Shown: piece after piece, positions 8,341-16,852 of the stretch | How positions within the stretch are numbered: position 1 is the first letter of the stretch | Layout: each line of letters opens with the position of its first letter | From: Spirochaetia bacterium | GTDB taxonomy: Bacteria; Spirochaetota; Leptospiria; Leptospirales; Leptonemataceae | Direction of reading: 5' to 3' | Length of the DNA: 64,000 nucleotides | NCBI GenBank assembly: GCA_021413825.1 | Contig: JAIOPQ010000075.1 | Coordinates: 1-64,000 of the forward strand | Program-made: the position numbers and the translations under genes | The notes under the pieces: model-generated | Database searches by the model: none | What the model was told of the DNA's origin: nothing | The model's input: the letters and a program-made list of their open reading frames with translations, nothing else

Positions 8341-10050
8341 TTGTTGCCGGGTTTCCCCCCGAAAGAAAATGTAATTCTTTACTTTTTTGCGAGTCTCCGG
8401 CCTCTCTGCTCTGTGTGCAATGCTTTGGCCAGACACATCAGGACGATGGTTATTTGCATGGGTTTACTTTCAGCGGCACAGCTGTCCGCTGAGGGAACGG
8501 CGGGGACTGAGTTTTCTGCGATTCCACATATTTCAGTTTTCGAGGATCAGTCGGCCAGGGCCACAATCGAGGAGGCTTCAAGCTTTCAATTTCACCCCAT
8601 TGCCACGAGAGTCTTTGATCAGGGGTTCTCAAAATCTGCGTTCTGGCTAAAGGTCCAGGTTCCAGAACTCAAGAGCAAGGAACAACATTTCATTGTCTTT
8701 GAGTCCCTTACACTGAATCGGGCGGATTTCTATGCAGACCCGGCGACGCCAATGCCTCTTAAGGCCGGGACAATCTTTCCGCGCTCAGGCTGGGCCATAC
8801 CCTGGAGTGATTACGCAACTTTTCCGGTACGTCCGGGGACTACGTATTTGATCCGTGTCCACACAAGCTCGCTTATCCTGATGCCTGTGACATTTCGTTC
8901 TGAAAGCAACCTTCGCAGTTTCACCGAACAGAGAACCTATTTGAGTGCGGCGTACGCCGGTTTTATTTGCATGCTTGCGCTGGCTGCAATCCTGGTTTAC
9001 ATAACGTTACGCGACATTGTCTATATCTACTACGCAGGATACATTACATTCCAAACGCTGGCCTTTGCGTCATTTTTCTCTTCTTTCTATCGATTGCTGT
9101 GGCCAGAGTCACCCTATATCCAAAATCATCTCTATTTTTTTGCTCAAGCAACAAGCCTGGCGTTAGGCGCTGCATTCTTCCGCGTTTTCATGGACCTACC
9201 GATTCGCACGCGCTATGCAAGCGCCGTAGTATTGTCAATCATTGCGCTGTCTATTATGGTTGCTGTAGGCAGCTTGTTCTCCACGCATAAAATATTTTTT
9301 TCCACTTCAGTAACCGTTCTCTATTTTCTGTGGATTCCCATTTTTCTCGCTTTGACAGTAAGGGAGCTGAGATGGGATAGGATTGACATTTGCATTTTTG
9401 GAGCCGTCTGGGGTGCCATTTACATTGCAGGGATATTGCATATGCTTATGATTGCGCGCGTTCTGCCTTACAGCAACGTATTATTTTATGGGCCCACGGT
9501 GTTGCTGCCTCTGGATGCAATCTTCTTCGTAGTGAGTCTCTACCAGAGATATCAAAAAGTAGCGCTTGCTCGTATGGTGCTTGAAGGAGAGATGAAGTCT
9601 GCTCTGGCCAGGCTCACCAGCAATTCCGAGAACCAAAACGGAGAGGTCGCAGCGAAGTATCCCAGGAGCAAATTGTCCGGGGTGGACATTAGCAAGAAGC
9701 TCGATCAACTGGACTCCATTCTGCGCGTCGAAAAAGCATACCGCGATGAGAATCTAACTCTTGCTGACCTGGCCGAAAAGCTACAGATCAGTCCGCATCA
9801 GCTTTCTGAGATATGTAACGCGCATGTCGGAACAAGCTTTCCAAAATTGTTATCGTATCATCGCGTGAATGAAGCCCTGATACTCCTCAAAGATGGTGAA
9901 CTGAATATCCTGGGTGTAGCGTTTGCGGCCGGCTTCGCTTCAAAATCCGCCTTTAACATTGAATTTAAACGAGTCACAGGCATGACACCGAGCGAATACC
10001 GCGCAAAACTAAATCACGCGCCAACCGAGGAACTAAGCACAAGCGCTTGA
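8341..10050 (+). CDS. 7TMR-DISM receptor fused to AraC-type DNA-binding domain
   Basis: After a signal peptide comes an extracytoplasmic DISMED2-type beta domain (about residues 60-190), seven membrane helices (about 195-400), a short linker and an AraC-family double helix-turn-helix (about 470-555, with LTLADLAEKLQISPHQLSEI and the closing GMTPSEYRAKL). An outside ligand may thus control a membrane-tethered transcription factor directly. The start is uncertain: 8341 is a TTG at the frame's upstream end; TTG 8422 (MARHIRT...) or ATG 8446 give a better signal peptide. Divergent from the DUF5683-like gene, a possible target. Confidence 0.88.
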   Translation: MLPGFPPKENVILYFFASLRPLCSVCNALARHIRTMVICMGLLSAAQLSAEGTAGTEFSAIPHISVFEDQSARATIEEASSFQFHPIATRVFDQGFSKSAFWLKVQVPELKSKEQHFIVFESLTLNRADFYADPATPMPLKAGTIFPRSGWAIPWSDYATFPVRPGTTYLIRVHTSSLILMPVTFRSESNLRSFTEQRTYLSAAYAGFICMLALAAILVYITLRDIVYIYYAGYITFQTLAFASFFSSFYRLLWPESPYIQNHLYFFAQATSLALGAAFFRVFMDLPIRTRYASAVVLSIIALSIMVAVGSLFSTHKIFFSTSVTVLYFLWIPIFLALTVRELRWDRIDICIFGAVWGAIYIAGILHMLMIARVLPYSNVLFYGPTVLLPLDAIFFVVSLYQRYQKVALARMVLEGEMKSALARLTSNSENQNGEVAAKYPRSKLSGVDISKKLDQLDSILRVEKAYRDENLTLADLAEKLQISPHQLSEICNAHVGTSFPKLLSYHRVNEALILLKDGELNILGVAFAAGFASKSAFNIEFKRVTGMTPSEYRAKLNHAPTEELSTSA

Positions 10051-10077
10051 ATGGGATAATCGCATAACGTTACCGTC

Positions 10078-10422
10078 TTACGCGTTAGCCACCCCTTTCC
10101 AAATTATCTTATCTGCCATCAGCCAACCTTGCGGACCCTTGATACAGTCATCCAAGCGCACCCTGTACAGAACTCCATTGTGCAAAAATAGAATATCTAT
10201 GTAATCCGAAGTCAATCGTCCGCCTTCATTTTCAAGTTTTGTGTCGGCGCGCACAAATAGAACGTTCGCCCAGATGATGTGTTGTTTTTCCCCATCCCGT
10301 ATGACGGAGCGAAATCGCTCGGGCGGGATTTGTGTGGTGCGGCAAGAAGCCAGAAGAAATAGCGCAAAGGCAATTGCAAGCAGGCGCAGGAATGAAATCG
10401 ACGATGGCATTGAGCCGTGCAT
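10078..10422 (-). CDS. Small lipoprotein of unknown function
   Basis: About 115 residues with a lipoprotein signal whose lipobox is LLASC, then a compact mixed domain (residues about 25-110) containing two DNA-free, beta-rich stretches around IDILFLHNGVLYRVRLDDC. I do not recognise the family. ATG 10422 or 10410 are both possible; longer starts would run into the end of nuoF (10439). It may be co-transcribed with nuoF, 16 bases upstream, but no functional link is evident. The stop overlaps a region with the repeated word CGCATAACGT at 10061. Confidence 0.55.
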   Translation of the reverse strand: MHGSMPSSISFLRLLAIAFALFLLASCRTTQIPPERFRSVIRDGEKQHIIWANVLFVRADTKLENEGGRLTSDYIDILFLHNGVLYRVRLDDCIKGPQGWLMADKIIWKGVANA

Positions 10423-10438
10423 CGCACGACTCGGTCTC

Positions 10439-11698
10439 TCAGACTTTCGCGGTAACTCTAGCTTCAAACTCTGGTCTGAATTCTTTGAGATAACTTACCA
10501 TTGGCATGACTGCAGCATCTGCAAGAGCACAGATGGTTCGACCACGCATGTTATTGCAAACATCATTGATCAAATCGAGATCCTCTTTGCTTGCGTGACC
10601 TGAATATACTTTGTGAACGAGTTTTTCCAGCCAGCCTGTACCTTCGCGGCAAGGAGTACACTGACCGCATGATTCATGGTGATAGAATCGCATCAGGTTG
10701 AAGACTGATTTAACCATATCAACTTCATCGCCCAGAACTGTAATTGCACCAGAGCCCAAAAATGACCCAAGGGCCGCGATACTTTCATAATCCATTTTTG
10801 CCTGCATCACGCGATCGCCAGTTAGGAGCGGCGTACTTGAGCCACCAGGAATTACCGCCTTGATTTTCTTTCCAGGAAGGACTCCACCGCCGTGGACTTC
10901 TATGATTTCTTGCAAGGGCGTTCCCAGTGGCAGCTCATACAATCCTGGTTTATTTACATGACCAGACAGACAGAACAGTTTGAAGCCAGGGCTTTGCTCC
11001 GTTCCCCATTGCCTGTGCCAGGCCGCACCGTTCTTTAAGATTTGTCCAACGTCGCATATCGTCTCAACATTGTTGATGATTGTAGGACAACCAAACAAAC
11101 CTGACACCGCAGGAAACGGTGGCTTAACTTTTGGATACCCACGATTTCCTTCTATAGAAGTGAGCATTCCGGTTTCTTCTCCACAGATGTATGCGCCAGC
11201 GCCCCGAACCAGAGTGATCTTTAAGTCGTATCCTTTTCCAAAAATGTTGGAACCCAGGAAGCCTTTCTTGCTGGCATCATCCACTGCCCTGCGCGCTACT
11301 TCATAACCCTTTATGAATTCACCGCGCAGATACAGAAACGCATGGTGCGATCCAATTGCGTATGCGGCAAGTATCATGCCTTCGATGATTTGATGTGGAT
11401 CCTTTTCTATTAAATAGCGATCTTTGAATGTACCCGGCTCGGACTCGTCGCCGTTGATGGCAAGATAGATTGGTTTGCCAGTTCCGCGCGCAAGGAGACT
11501 CCATTTTTTTCCAGTTGGAAATCCAGCGCCACCCCGGCCGCGCAGGCCGGATTCGACTATAACCTTTGCAACTTCTGCAGGGTCCTGACCGATCCAGTTG
11601 CGCGCTGTTTCATATCCACCGCGCGCAAGATAGTGGTCCATGGTTTCTGAGCCAGATTCATAGATGTGTTTTGTTAGAACCGGTTCGAACGTTGACAT
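10439..11698 (-). CDS. nuoF: NADH-quinone oxidoreductase subunit F
   Basis: Encodes the 51-kDa NADH-binding subunit of respiratory complex I, which passes electrons from NADH through FMN to an iron-sulfur chain. The NADH/FMN loop GRGGAGFPTGKKW is at about residues 54-66; the [4Fe-4S] cysteines are in SCGQCTPC (about 341-348) plus a later Cys near RTICALAD. At 419 residues it has normal length. The start is ATG 11698, where MSTFEPVLTKHI matches NuoF N-termini and CAGGGA lies upstream. It stands alone: nuoE and nuoD are more than 20 kb away and no other nuo gene is in the window. Confidence 0.96.
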   Translation of the reverse strand: MSTFEPVLTKHIYESGSETMDHYLARGGYETARNWIGQDPAEVAKVIVESGLRGRGGAGFPTGKKWSLLARGTGKPIYLAINGDESEPGTFKDRYLIEKDPHQIIEGMILAAYAIGSHHAFLYLRGEFIKGYEVARRAVDDASKKGFLGSNIFGKGYDLKITLVRGAGAYICGEETGMLTSIEGNRGYPKVKPPFPAVSGLFGCPTIINNVETICDVGQILKNGAAWHRQWGTEQSPGFKLFCLSGHVNKPGLYELPLGTPLQEIIEVHGGGVLPGKKIKAVIPGGSSTPLLTGDRVMQAKMDYESIAALGSFLGSGAITVLGDEVDMVKSVFNLMRFYHHESCGQCTPCREGTGWLEKLVHKVYSGHASKEDLDLINDVCNNMRGRTICALADAAVMPMVSYLKEFRPEFEARVTAKV

Positions 11699-11873
11699 TT
11701 CAATCCCTGGAGCCCGACCTGGCGGACTGGTATCAGAACAAATCTCCGTGCAGGGCCAGGCAAGCAGGAAATAAAAGCTCCGGCGGTCCGATGCATTCTG
11801 GTCCGGGAAGTGAAAGCGGGCCTGTCCCTCGGTCGCTAACGGTTCATGATGGCACTGGGGCCGGAGAAATCTT

Positions 11874-11890
11874 GATGAAACAGTTTCATC
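11874..11890. promoter_or_regulatory. Perfect 17-base palindrome upstream of nuoF
   Basis: GATGAAACAGTTTCATC has 7-base arms around a 3-base centre. It overlaps the stop codon of the caspase-like gene and lies about 176 bases upstream of the nuoF start. The form suits a dimeric regulator, but no regulator can be named. It might also be a small transcript hairpin; no T-run follows. Confidence 0.35.
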
Positions 11891-13178
11891 TGGGTTTTGC
11901 GGGGACGCCTGGTTTATTTCCTGGAAGAGCACGATCGGTTCTAGCCCCGGCAACTTTCAACATCTGTGCAATGGCCGTTTTGTCGTAAGCATTCGCAAGG
12001 CCAAGCGCCGTCCATCCGTCGAGATTTGCGTTGAGATCTGCTTTGTACTTGATCAGAGCCTGAACGACAACAGGACGCTCGTAGTACGTGGCAAGCATAA
12101 GCGGCGTCCAGCCACTGTGGCGCACACTTGTGTCTGCCCCTGATTTCAAATAACTAAGGGCCTCCTGGTCTTTTCCGTCATAGATAGCGGCAATCATCAG
12201 CATTCCATATTCGCGTGCCCGCTCTGCGGAAATTTGCGGTTGAGTTGGCTCCACATCCGGTGGGGTGGGTTCGATATTTGCATCGGGTTTGTTGGGATTT
12301 ATGTCTGTGTTCGTGGTCGGGTTTGTGTCTGTATTTGATTTAAAGAGGCCTGCGAGTGTGCTCGCTGGCTTCCCTACAAATGAAAAATCAAATGCATAGC
12401 CTCCCCCGCGATTGGAACGATGATACCATAAGTCATTCCCTGCAACCAGTGGGTGGGCCGACTTAAACACGTCCTTTTCTCCGCCGGAAAGTGCATACGC
12501 TTCACCCAGGGTTTTGCCTGCAAACAGTTGACTCATTACGCTTTGAGCTTGCGAATCGGACCAGGCAGCGTAGTAACCGCCAAATTTTTTCTTAAAGAAC
12601 GGAGCAGAATAAACGCTAATACGTCGCTTAGCCTCAGCATCCTTTATCTTTCCAATATCATCGCCTGAATTCCCTGCTGTAAAACAAGCTCCCAGATAGA
12701 ATACAATTGCTCCGGGTGCTGGCTCCCAGGTATTCACGTCTTTTTCTCCAGTCCAGACTTCGTCAACTACCAGCATTCCTGCCGGCGTAATGTTTCCATT
12801 ATACGATGGAGGGTCACTTGAACCAATCCCATGACCTGCGTAGAAAATAAAATGTGCACCCTTAACAGTACTGCGAATCTTTTCTGACGACGTAGGGGAA
12901 TAGACCTCATCCACTTTTACACCGCGATCCCGCAGGACAGCCGCTACGCGTTTCAGATAATTGCGATAGCTAAGTGTGCTTGCACCATTTGGACCGTCGA
13001 CATTGCCACCAAGCATCACAGCGCGCAAACCATCTATCTTAACAGATGCGGCGGGAAGGTCCGCTCTTACTGCGGGAGCGGGGCTGACAATCCCTACGGG
13101 TTTGGCAGGATGTTTTCTTGTCTGTGCAGAAAGTGGAAGACTGATCAATAACGAAAGGAGCAAAAACGATCTAAGCAT
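11886..13178 (-). CDS. Secreted caspase-like peptidase with ankyrin repeats
   Basis: A 430-residue protein. A signal peptide (about 1-18, cleaved after LSA) is followed by a caspase/metacaspase-like domain (about 45-275) with the catalytic histidine in YAGHG (His 116) and the cysteine in LGACFTAG (Cys 165). A Pro/Asn/Thr-rich linker (about 285-325) leads to two to three ankyrin repeats (about 330-415, with SGWTPLMLATYYERP). The signal peptide places it in the periplasm or outside. Substrate and partner are unknown. A hairpin covers its ribosome site. The dyad and fold are seen; proteolysis is inferred. Confidence 0.85.
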   Translation of the reverse strand: MLRSFLLLSLLISLPLSAQTRKHPAKPVGIVSPAPAVRADLPAASVKIDGLRAVMLGGNVDGPNGASTLSYRNYLKRVAAVLRDRGVKVDEVYSPTSSEKIRSTVKGAHFIFYAGHGIGSSDPPSYNGNITPAGMLVVDEVWTGEKDVNTWEPAPGAIVFYLGACFTAGNSGDDIGKIKDAEAKRRISVYSAPFFKKKFGGYYAAWSDSQAQSVMSQLFAGKTLGEAYALSGGEKDVFKSAHPLVAGNDLWYHRSNRGGGYAFDFSFVGKPASTLAGLFKSNTDTNPTTNTDINPNKPDANIEPTPPDVEPTQPQISAERAREYGMLMIAAIYDGKDQEALSYLKSGADTSVRHSGWTPLMLATYYERPVVVQALIKYKADLNANLDGWTALGLANAYDKTAIAQMLKVAGARTDRALPGNKPGVPAKPR

Positions 13179-13183
13179 TCACT

Positions 13184-13204
13184 ATCCCACCTGATCGGTG
13201 GGAT
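13184..13204 (-). promoter_or_regulatory. Hairpin sequestering the ribosome site of the caspase-like gene
   Basis: Arms ATCCCACC and GGTGGGAT pair perfectly around a 5-base loop on the minus strand. The downstream arm contains GGTGGGA, the only plausible ribosome site for the ATG at 13178, which begins 5 bases after the hairpin. Translation may therefore need melting or a bound factor. No T-run follows, so a terminator for the upstream SDR gene is less likely. Confidence 0.5.
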
Positions 13205-13221
13205 TTCGTCAATCGTTTGCC

Positions 13222-14070
13222 TCAGAGGCTTTGGGCGATAGCTTCTTCGCTCCATTCAAAAAGCTTCCGGGCCAGAACTGGATCTTCCGCCAGTGGGTTG
13301 GCCTGGGTTTCTTGCGCCTTATCGTAATAGAGACCGGAAACATTGCTTAGCCCTGGATTGGTTGCGCAGTACAAAGATGTGCGTGCACCTTCCTCATTTG
13401 AGATCATGAAAAGTGACAATGGCCAGCGAATGAACGCAGGTACTTCACGCCAAATCTCAGACGCTACAACGCCGGGATGCAATGCGTACGTAGTGACGGA
13501 TGTGCCTTTCAGTTGTCGTGCCAGTTCCTTCACATGCAAAACATTCATGAGCTTGGATACGCCGTACCTATTGAAAACCGCCGGAGTCGACGCTGGTTCG
13601 CGCATCACATTCCAATCAATTCCGTTGACTCTCAGATGAGCCCGACTTGCAACGTTTACAATCCTACCCTGCTTTGCCTTGCGCAGTTCCGGAAGCAAAA
13701 GCTTTGTTAGAAGGTACGGACCCAGGTGATTGGTTCCAATTGTGATTTCAAATCCATCCGCAGTTAAACCCGGAGCACCAGCAAGACCTGCATTGTTTAT
13801 CAATACATCAAGCGGCCTTGAAGCGGAAATCAAACCCGACGCAAGCAAATCATCTACTGATTTTTTAATCGATTTGAGATCTGCAAGATTCAGTTTCAGA
13901 AAATGCAAATCGTCATTCTGGTATTTGGTCGCCAATTCTGAAATGACTGGTCTTGCTTTTTCTTCCGAGCGGGCAGCCAGAATTACGCGCGCCCCCAATT
14001 TTGCGAGGCCTTCTACTGTGGATCTACCAATCCCGGCGTTTCCACCGGTCACCAGAAATGTCTGATTCAT
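13222..14070 (-). CDS. Short-chain dehydrogenase/reductase, retinol dehydrogenase-like
   Basis: A 282-residue NAD(P)-dependent oxidoreductase with the Rossmann motif TGGNAGIG (residues 7-14), NNAG near residue 95 and the active-site Tyr-Lys in YGVSK. Overall layout resembles the retinol dehydrogenase/protochlorophyllide-reductase-like SDR group; the substrate is unknown. Its ATG at 14070 overlaps the stop of the DinB gene as ATGA, so the two are translationally coupled. This makes the third gene of an M48 peptidase-DinB-SDR operon. Confidence 0.88.
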   Translation of the reverse strand: MNQTFLVTGGNAGIGRSTVEGLAKLGARVILAARSEEKARPVISELATKYQNDDLHFLKLNLADLKSIKKSVDDLLASGLISASRPLDVLINNAGLAGAPGLTADGFEITIGTNHLGPYLLTKLLLPELRKAKQGRIVNVASRAHLRVNGIDWNVMREPASTPAVFNRYGVSKLMNVLHVKELARQLKGTSVTTYALHPGVVASEIWREVPAFIRWPLSLFMISNEEGARTSLYCATNPGLSNVSGLYYDKAQETQANPLAEDPVLARKLFEWSEEAIAQSL

Positions 14071-14561
14071 GCCTGTGCCTTTGCCTTGAATGAATTCCAG
14101 ATAAGATGACATTGTCCTTGATGATGGGATTCGTGCCAGTTCAAAAGAAACATTACTTCCATTTGAGTTCGATCGGCTGCTTCATTTGCTTTTTGATTCA
14201 AGCGATCATCTGTGAGGGATTCAAAATATTTGAAGTACGGTTCGGTTGTTTGATCTAAGGCCTGACGGATTTCCAGAGACGTTGGAACAACCTGTGCTAG
14301 ACTCTCACTTCCGCCTGCAAACCTGGCAACGAGATCCGGGAATAGAGGCTCTTTACCAAACACACGAACATTCAAATATCTATCCAACGTTGCAGCACAG
14401 TGCATCATCTGCCAGGCGATGTGAGCTCGGCCCTTACCAAACGGCATCATCCAGGCGAGCGCCTCCTGCGGATTCTCTGACTTCTCAATATCGGTTAACG
14501 TTACCAGCAAGCGGTTTCTTACAAACTTATGCTGAGCGATAAGAGTAGTAGCTATGCTCAT
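14067..14561 (-). CDS. DinB-superfamily protein
   Basis: A 164-residue four-helix protein of the DinB/YfiT type. Metal ligands are seen in HIAWQMMH (about residues 47-54) and in WHESHHQGQ near the C-terminus. Members include thiol-dependent enzymes that use bacillithiol or mycothiol, and proteins of unknown activity. The gene overlaps both neighbours by ATGA (14558-14561 with the M48 peptidase, 14067-14070 with the SDR), so all three products should be made together. Confidence 0.8.
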   Translation of the reverse strand: MSIATTLIAQHKFVRNRLLVTLTDIEKSENPQEALAWMMPFGKGRAHIAWQMMHCAATLDRYLNVRVFGKEPLFPDLVARFAGGSESLAQVVPTSLEIRQALDQTTEPYFKYFESLTDDRLNQKANEAADRTQMEVMFLLNWHESHHQGQCHLIWNSFKAKAQA

Positions 14562-15397
14562 TGATCTTCCCCGGTTGCTGGGTCAGAATTTGTGGCTTTA
14601 TCTGATTTCTCATACTCTTTCATTGCTTTTGGCATGAATTCTTTGAGACGGCTAATGCGCGATCCATGTGAGGGATGAGTCGACATGATTTCCGGAGGTT
14701 GCCCACCGCCCATCTTTTCCATGCGCTGCCAGAAGTTGATGCTCTCGCGTGGATCATAACCGGCTCGCGCCATGTACAGTATTCCCATTTCATCTGCTTC
14801 AGTCTCATGATCCCGACTAAACGGCAGAACTATGCCGAACTTTGCACCAGCGCCAATGGCTCCCATAATCGTCTTCTGCTGTTCAGGATCTAAATCAGCG
14901 ATCGATTGCTGGGCCCCATTCATGGCAGTTTGCATAATGTCGTCCTGGAACAACCTCTGCGCTCCGTGTCGCGCTGTTGCATGCGCCATCTCATGACCCA
15001 TGACAGCTGCGAGACCAGCGTCGGTTCGTGTTGCGGGTAGAATTCCCGTATAAACAACTATCTTTCCGCCGGGCAAACAGAATGCGTTGAGTTCATTGCT
15101 CTTTACAACGCTGACTTCCCATTTGAAATCCTTGCCACCAGCACCGGTTGCTGCTGCAAGTCTGCGGGCTACGCGAACAACCTGATCGTGCTCTGGTCCT
15201 GATTCTACAACTTGCGATTGAGACAGAACTTCTTTGTAACCTTGCAGTCCAAGTTCGGCTTCTTGTGATTTGCTCAAAGAAACCCTGACCTCTTTGCCCG
15301 TTTCCGGATTAACTGCTTTCTCGGCAGTGAAGAATTTAAAGGCAATCAAACCAATAGCGATGATAATCGGGGCGATTGCAATGTGACGTTTTTGCAT
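14558..15397 (-). CDS. M48-family zinc metallopeptidase
   Basis: A 279-residue protein with an N-terminal membrane anchor or signal (about 7-24), the zinc motif HEMAHATARHG (HExxH near residue 137) and the downstream third ligand in HETEADEMG. The layout is that of periplasmic M48C peptidases such as BepA/LoiP, which degrade misfolded outer-membrane proteins. STHPSHGSRI, the conserved late segment of this group, is present. First gene of the three-gene coupled operon. No good ribosome site is seen before ATG 15397. Confidence 0.9.
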   Translation of the reverse strand: MQKRHIAIAPIIIAIGLIAFKFFTAEKAVNPETGKEVRVSLSKSQEAELGLQGYKEVLSQSQVVESGPEHDQVVRVARRLAAATGAGGKDFKWEVSVVKSNELNAFCLPGGKIVVYTGILPATRTDAGLAAVMGHEMAHATARHGAQRLFQDDIMQTAMNGAQQSIADLDPEQQKTIMGAIGAGAKFGIVLPFSRDHETEADEMGILYMARAGYDPRESINFWQRMEKMGGGQPPEIMSTHPSHGSRISRLKEFMPKAMKEYEKSDKATNSDPATGEDQ

Positions 15398-15539
15398 GTG
15401 ACAGGAGGAGACATATACTGGTGACGATCAATCCAAAAAGCTTGTGACATCTAGTCAGGCAGAACCCTGAATCTAAACCCTTCACCATATTGCATCTAAA
15501 CGGAAAGTACGGTCTACTGCGTATGTCGGGGTGAGACAT

Positions 15540-16802
15540 ATGAAGAATTTGCGGATAGCTTCTATTACTTTACTGCTTGGGCTATCTGCCTGCACAAGCA
15601 GGGACGACCAAAATTTCATGGCATTGCTGGCTCTGGCAAACGGTGAAACCAGTACCGTCCAGGGTGAGATACCGGTAGAAGTGAACATCTCCGACGTCAC
15701 AGGTGATCCGTCGTTTGTGTTCGATACAACCCGTAGTATTGGTGTCTATGTTACGGTCCGCGACCCTATTTCTCCGGCCAGCGGATCGTTGGTCCAGATT
15801 CTCGAAACGTCGGGGAGTTCAACTGGCGAAGTGATTTTTCAAGCCGTTGTTTCTCCAGAAGGAAATGTCCAGGGATCGTTCACCGTTAACCAGACTGTCA
15901 ACAAGGTTACCCTTCGTGTTACAATCGGTGGCCAGCTCTATACCTGGCTCATTGACATTAGTAATGTAGAAGAAATCCGCCGCTATCTTTTGGTCACAGC
16001 AGAAATTACACCGATTACCATTGTTGACTCTGACCAGGATGGAATCGCAGATACAGATGACGCGTACCCGAACGATGCAACTCGATCCGCTATCGTGCGG
16101 CTTCCTACGGATGGATACTACACAGTTGCCTATGAAGATCTATTCCCAACCCAGGGTGATGCAGATTTTAACGACTACGTTGCAGAAATTCGCTACGAAG
16201 AGGACCTCAACGCCAGCGGCCAGATTAAGAACATCCGCGGCTATGTGCGCCATGTGGCTCGAGGCGCCGGATACAGACACACTTTGCAACTAACCTTGCC
16301 TGGCGTAAACAATGCAACGTTCTCACTGAAGCGCTACGGCTTTGACGATACAACAGTTGAATCGGATTCAACCGGCGTTTTGACTGCGTTCGAGCACGTT
16401 GAATTGATGCCAAACAGTGGCACGACAATCCAATCTGACAATACGACCAAAGGACAGATTTACAAACCCGGCAAGCGTGCTGAATTTGAAGTTAGCCTTG
16501 CAACACCGGTTGCGGCTGAATCGCTCGGAACAATGCCGTTTGATCTGCATCTGAATGTAGTTAACACTGGTAAGAAAATCCATTTTGCTGGCCGCTACCT
16601 GGACGCAAACGGCAAGGATCTGTATCTGGACCCTGCAGGATTCCCATGGGCCATCCTGGTTCCGGGAACCTGGCTCTGGCCGGTTGAGACGCAAAATACG
16701 CATGTCGCGTATCCAGCCTTCAAAAGCTGGTATGAATCTGCTGGAACTACTAATCTGGACTGGTACCGCAGTCCGTTAGCCGACAAAGTCTTCCAGCGTT
16801 AA
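15540..16802 (+). CDS. LruC-domain lipoprotein
   Basis: A 420-residue lipoprotein (lipobox LSAC). After a beta-rich region (about 40-150) there is a calcium-binding DSDQDGIADTDD loop and then the LruC domain (about 175-415): YEDLFPTQGDADFNDYVAEI near its start and FPWAILVPGTWLWPVE near its end. The domain is named after the Leptospira LruC antigen. Other members are surface lipoproteins. ATG 15540 has GGGGTGAG upstream; a GTG at 15531 is less likely. It precedes a two-component system on the same strand by about 50 bases. Confidence 0.88.
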   Translation: MKNLRIASITLLLGLSACTSRDDQNFMALLALANGETSTVQGEIPVEVNISDVTGDPSFVFDTTRSIGVYVTVRDPISPASGSLVQILETSGSSTGEVIFQAVVSPEGNVQGSFTVNQTVNKVTLRVTIGGQLYTWLIDISNVEEIRRYLLVTAEITPITIVDSDQDGIADTDDAYPNDATRSAIVRLPTDGYYTVAYEDLFPTQGDADFNDYVAEIRYEEDLNASGQIKNIRGYVRHVARGAGYRHTLQLTLPGVNNATFSLKRYGFDDTTVESDSTGVLTAFEHVELMPNSGTTIQSDNTTKGQIYKPGKRAEFEVSLATPVAAESLGTMPFDLHLNVVNTGKKIHFAGRYLDANGKDLYLDPAGFPWAILVPGTWLWPVETQNTHVAYPAFKSWYESAGTTNLDWYRSPLADKVFQR

Positions 16803-16852
16803 TCGCTGAATTTGCCTTGCAATCAGGGCGCGCATACGGCCAACTTTCCCGC

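Noticed and set aside
15400-15420. AGGAGGAG ribosome-like site on the plus strand
   Set aside because: No start codon with an open frame follows. It lies upstream of the minus-strand M48 gene by chance.
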